From assembly GCA_958407555.1 (NCBI GenBank), contig CATYJC010000005.1:1-36348 (forward strand): a stretch of 36,348 bases of DNA. Reading direction: 5' to 3'. The position numbers and the translations under genes are program-made. Source of the DNA: an uncultured Collinsella sp. GTDB taxonomy: Bacteria > Actinomycetota > Coriobacteriia > Coriobacteriales > Coriobacteriaceae. The notes under the pieces are model-generated. The model saw nothing but the letters and a program-made list of their open reading frames with translations. It ran no database searches and was not told the origin of the DNA. Positions 33,893 to 36,348 of this stretch are shown in pieces; positions within the stretch are counted from its first letter, which is position 1; each line of letters starts with the position of its first letter.

Positions 33893-35041
33893 CTAGTTAG
33901 AGCTGGGCAGCGTGGCAGGGGCCTCGGCGCCGAGCTTTTTGCCAAAGGCTTCGAGCAGGCGGCTCGCCACGAGCGTCAGGATCAGGTAGACCACGAGCGC
34001 CACGCAGTAGACCTCCATCTGGCGGTAGTACACGCCGGCGACCGTGGTAGTAGCGTACATAAGGTCGAACACGCCGATGACCGAAAGCACCGACGAATCC
34101 TTGATGTTGATGATGAGCTCGTTGGTGAGCGCCGGAATCGCATTTTTAATGCCCTGGGGGAACACGACTTTGCGCATGGCCTGCCACTGCGAAAGACCCA
34201 GCGAGCGCGCTGCCTCGGCCTGGCCGGTATCGATGGACTCGATGCCGCCGCGCAGGACCTCCATCATGTAGGCGGTGGAGTTGAGCGAGATGGTGACGAG
34301 GCCGGCGGTGAAGGTGCTCCAAATCTGGTTGGCCTGGGCGGTCTCAAAGCCCATGCCACGCAAAACGGTGAAGCCCGCGTAATAGATGAGCAGGCCCTGG
34401 ACCATCATGGGCGTGCCGCGCACGATGGTGGAGTAGATGGTCGCAAAGCCGCGGCCGATACTCTTAAAGAAGCGCACCAGGTCGTTGTCCACGCGATCGA
34501 AGGTCTGAATACGCAGGAACACAAAGAGCAGCGCCAGGAAGAATGCAATGACGGTGCCGAAGGTCGCGAGCGCAATGGTGATCTCGATACCGCGGATGAA
34601 GAAGTCGCCACTCTTGTAGGTCATGTAGACCAGGCTCGACAAAAAGTCGCTAGGGTTGGAATCCGAGACAATGCTCACCTGCACCAGGTCGATAAACGAC
34701 ATGACGCAACGGTCCACGAAAAAGATCGCCGCGATGGCGACCACGACATAGCTGCCCAGGCGCGCGCCGTGGCGGAAACGCTCGGATGCGAACGGCGACT
34801 TTTCGCGATAGTCGCTCCAGTGCATAAGCTTGGTGACGAGCGCCGCCGCCGACACGACAATCCAGGCCCAAAGAATCGCCCATAGGCAATCCTGGAAGAT
34901 ACCGGTGGGGGCTAAGAAGCTCAGCGGTGTGGGATTGCGCTGGCTAAACGCCAGGCCGAGCGCCGCAATGACGCTCGTGCCCAGATACACATAACGGTGG
35001 TCGGCCTTGATAAAGGAGGCCAGACGATTGATGGTTTTCAT
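33893..35041 (-). CDS. Polar amino-acid ABC transporter permease with N-terminal membrane extension
   Basis: Inner-membrane channel subunit of the HisMQ/GlnP type. The core (about 150-375) starts with FFIRGIEITIALATFGTVIAFF, has STIVRGTPMMVQGLLIYY, and carries the EAA loop EAARSLGLSQWQAMRKVVFPQ (275-295) that docks the ATPase. Usual single permeases of this family have about 215-240 residues; this one has 382 because of about 150 extra N-terminal residues with three predicted membrane helices (about 18-34, 48-72, 95-120). No solute-binding domain is fused. Order in the operon is binding protein, permease, ATPase, with the permease 9 bases after the binding-protein gene. Confidence 0.92.
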   Translation of the reverse strand: MKTINRLASFIKADHRYVYLGTSVIAALGLAFSQRNPTPLSFLAPTGIFQDCLWAILWAWIVVSAAALVTKLMHWSDYREKSPFASERFRHGARLGSYVVVAIAAIFFVDRCVMSFIDLVQVSIVSDSNPSDFLSSLVYMTYKSGDFFIRGIEITIALATFGTVIAFFLALLFVFLRIQTFDRVDNDLVRFFKSIGRGFATIYSTIVRGTPMMVQGLLIYYAGFTVLRGMGFETAQANQIWSTFTAGLVTISLNSTAYMMEVLRGGIESIDTGQAEAARSLGLSQWQAMRKVVFPQGIKNAIPALTNELIINIKDSSVLSVIGVFDLMYATTTVAGVYYRQMEVYCVALVVYLILTLVASRLLEAFGKKLGAEAPATLPSSN

Positions 35042-35050
35042 GCTGCCTCC

Positions 35051-35977
35051 CTATGCCGGCTGACGGTCGAGGCACGCGTCCCACATTTGGTCGCGCTCCT
35101 CCTGGCTGACGCCCTTGAGTGTCTTGTCGATGAGCTTAAGGAGCTTGTCCGAGCCCTTGCGGCAGCCGACGTTTGCCGCGACTTCCTGCTTAAAGCCCTC
35201 GCCTTCGGCAAAATGAATGGGAACGATGCCCGGGTTTTGAGCCATATAGCCCTTCTCGTTCTCGGTGTTGTAGGTCACGGCGTCGCACGTGCCCTGCAGC
35301 AGATTCGAGAACACCGTGGGGACCGAATCGACCGGGTTTTTGTGCACAACGCCCGGGATCTCGTCGATGACGGTATCGAGCATGGTGTCCTTTTGGCCGA
35401 GCACCGTGGCGCCGCTAAAGTCGCTGAGCTTGGTGGCGTTTTGGTAGGGCGAGCCCTCTTTTACGAACAGGCCAAAGTAGCCGATAAAGTACGGATCGGA
35501 GAAGCCGACCGACTCCTCACGCTCGGGCGTGGCGCTCATACCGGCGATGATGAGGTCGATCTGGCCGTTGTTGAGCGAATCGATGAGACCCGAGAAGCTC
35601 TGTTTGACGGCAACGGGCTCGCCGCCGAGGGCCTTGCAGACGATCTTGGCGATCTGCACGTCGTAGCCATCGGCGTAGGCGCCCTGCACGTTATCGATGG
35701 GGATGGTGAACTCGCTGGCCTCGGAAACCTGCCAGTTGTACGGGGCGTAGGCCGCCTCCATACCAATGCGGATCTTGTCCTTGCCAATCACGGAATCGGA
35801 CAGGTCGTCGCGACCGCCGCCCGTCGTGGGCTGAACCACCTTGAGCGTGGAGGGGCGCTGACAGCCGGCGAGCGCGCCGGCGACGACGGAAGCGCTCGCA
35901 GCGAGAGCGCTACCCAAAAAGATGCGACGACTGCACACCGGCTGGGCCTGCATGCCGCGCTGTTGGGGAGAATGCAT
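35051..35977 (-). CDS. Amino-acid ABC transporter substrate-binding lipoprotein (probable Tat substrate)
   Basis: Extracellular, lipid-anchored binding protein of the SBP_bac_3 family that delivers a polar amino acid to the permease. The signal region SRRIFLGSALAASASVV ends in the lipobox LAGC (Cys39). The SRRxFL motif is a twin-arginine signature, so export through Tat is likely. The mature part shows the family pattern: IRIGMEAAYAPYNWQ, YDVQIAKIVCKALG, the block GLIDSLNNGQIDLIIAGMSA and TPEREESVGFSDPY. The ATG at 35977 has AGGGAAGG 6 bases upstream. It is the first gene of the transporter operon. The substrate cannot be read from sequence. Confidence 0.93.
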   Translation of the reverse strand: MHSPQQRGMQAQPVCSRRIFLGSALAASASVVAGALAGCQRPSTLKVVQPTTGGGRDDLSDSVIGKDKIRIGMEAAYAPYNWQVSEASEFTIPIDNVQGAYADGYDVQIAKIVCKALGGEPVAVKQSFSGLIDSLNNGQIDLIIAGMSATPEREESVGFSDPYFIGYFGLFVKEGSPYQNATKLSDFSGATVLGQKDTMLDTVIDEIPGVVHKNPVDSVPTVFSNLLQGTCDAVTYNTENEKGYMAQNPGIVPIHFAEGEGFKQEVAANVGCRKGSDKLLKLIDKTLKGVSQEERDQMWDACLDRQPA

Positions 35978-36075
35978 AATCTGCCTTCCCTGTTGAATCG
36001 TATGCTGACGACTTAACAGGATATACGCCAGCGACCAGCAGCGCAGCACAAGCTCGAAAAATTAATAGACACACG

Positions 36076-36228
36076 GTAGTCATTGGGGACGCCGATGTTT
36101 TGGCAATGCCGGCGAGCGACGTCCAGAGCGAACAAGTGGCATGAAAAAGGCAAGGCATAACCAGAAGGTCTATGCCTTGCCTTTTGAATGACAAATTATC
36201 GCTCTGGACGGCGCACAGCATCGACCGA
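36076..36228. repeat. Nested-hairpin intergenic element, copy C
   Basis: The outer stem CGTCCAGAGCG (36120-36130) pairs perfectly with CGCTCTGGACG (36200-36210), and the inner hairpin (36144-36185) has GGCAAGGCATA paired with TATGCCTTGCC. Compared with copy A, several stem bases changed together with their partners (G-C to A-T). The 5' box and the terminal 12-bp hairpin are missing; a degenerate 3' box is present near 36211-36228. The element begins beside GTAGTCATTGGGGACG (36076-36091), a block found inverted near copy B. It lies between the binding-protein gene and the 3' end of the next upstream gene. Confidence 0.7.
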
Positions 36229-36240
36229 GCGGCGGAACCT

Positions 36241-36348
36241 CTAGAGCAAGGTAACGCTAAAGGTACGCTTGTCGGTGGCGCCGGGAGCCAAGGTGATGGT
36301 GTTGACCTTGTGCTCAAAGACGTCGTCCTCGGTGTCCATGGTGGTGTG
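36241..36348 (-). CDS. C-terminal end of an unidentified gene, cut by the window edge
   Basis: The last 35 codons of a minus-strand gene: HTTMDTEDDVFEHKVNTI, then TLAPGATDKRTFSVTLL and a TAG stop at 36241. The alternating hydrophobic pattern and LAPG turn suggest a terminal beta-sandwich, as in many sugar-active enzymes or surface proteins, but this is too little to name a family. Confidence 0.5.
   Translation of the reverse strand, partial: HTTMDTEDDVFEHKVNTITLAPGATDKRTFSVTLL

Noticed and set aside
31555..33900. 781-codon plus-strand open frame over the M20 peptidase and ABC ATPase genes
   Set aside because: It is antisense to two clearly identified genes. Long antisense frames are expected in high-GC coding sequence, and the product resembles no family.

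Overview
The window looks like part of the chromosome of a high-GC, Gram-positive gut actinobacterium of the Coriobacteriia, most likely Collinsella or a close relative. This is inferred from base composition, gene families and gene order, not from a database match. Nearly every gene is on the minus strand. The exception is pepT.

The middle (about 4.7-21.3 kb) preserves an old Firmicutes/Actinobacteria synteny block. In transcription order it reads prfA, prmC, [hicA-hicB inserted], tsaC, glpK, upp, atpI-B-E-F-H-A-G-D-C, murA, lcp. It covers translation termination, release-factor methylation, tRNA t6A formation, uracil salvage, the whole F1Fo ATP synthase and the start of cell-wall synthesis. 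upp has a one-base frameshift near its 3' end. prmC carries a roughly 120-residue Ala/Glu-rich insertion. A HicAB toxin-antitoxin pair with its own promoter and operator-like palindrome sits between prmC and tsaC.

The left part (0.2-4.5 kb) has a phosphohexomutase, a homocysteine S-methyltransferase behind a DtxR/MntR-type metalloregulator, and a divergent peptidase T. A perfect 20-bp palindrome lies between the two divergent promoters.

The right part is accessory in character. A DUF4143-type AAA ATPase is preceded by four copies of a 14-bp motif spaced exactly 32 nt apart. Upstream lies a cell-surface adhesin gene of about 8.3 kb: fibro-slime domain, SpaA/Cna-B domains, 13 Spy0128-like isopeptide repeats and a sorting signal. 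Its 5' end contains a run of nine G residues suited to phase variation. Further right is a polar amino-acid ABC transporter operon (Tat-type lipoprotein binding protein, permease, ATPase) followed by an M20 peptidase, which together look like a peptide/amino-acid uptake and processing unit. The window ends in the 3' end of an unidentified gene.

Three copies of a dispersed intergenic element made of nested hairpins lie just after stop codons (4.5, 20.1 and 36.1 kb). Stem sequences differ between copies but pairing is kept.
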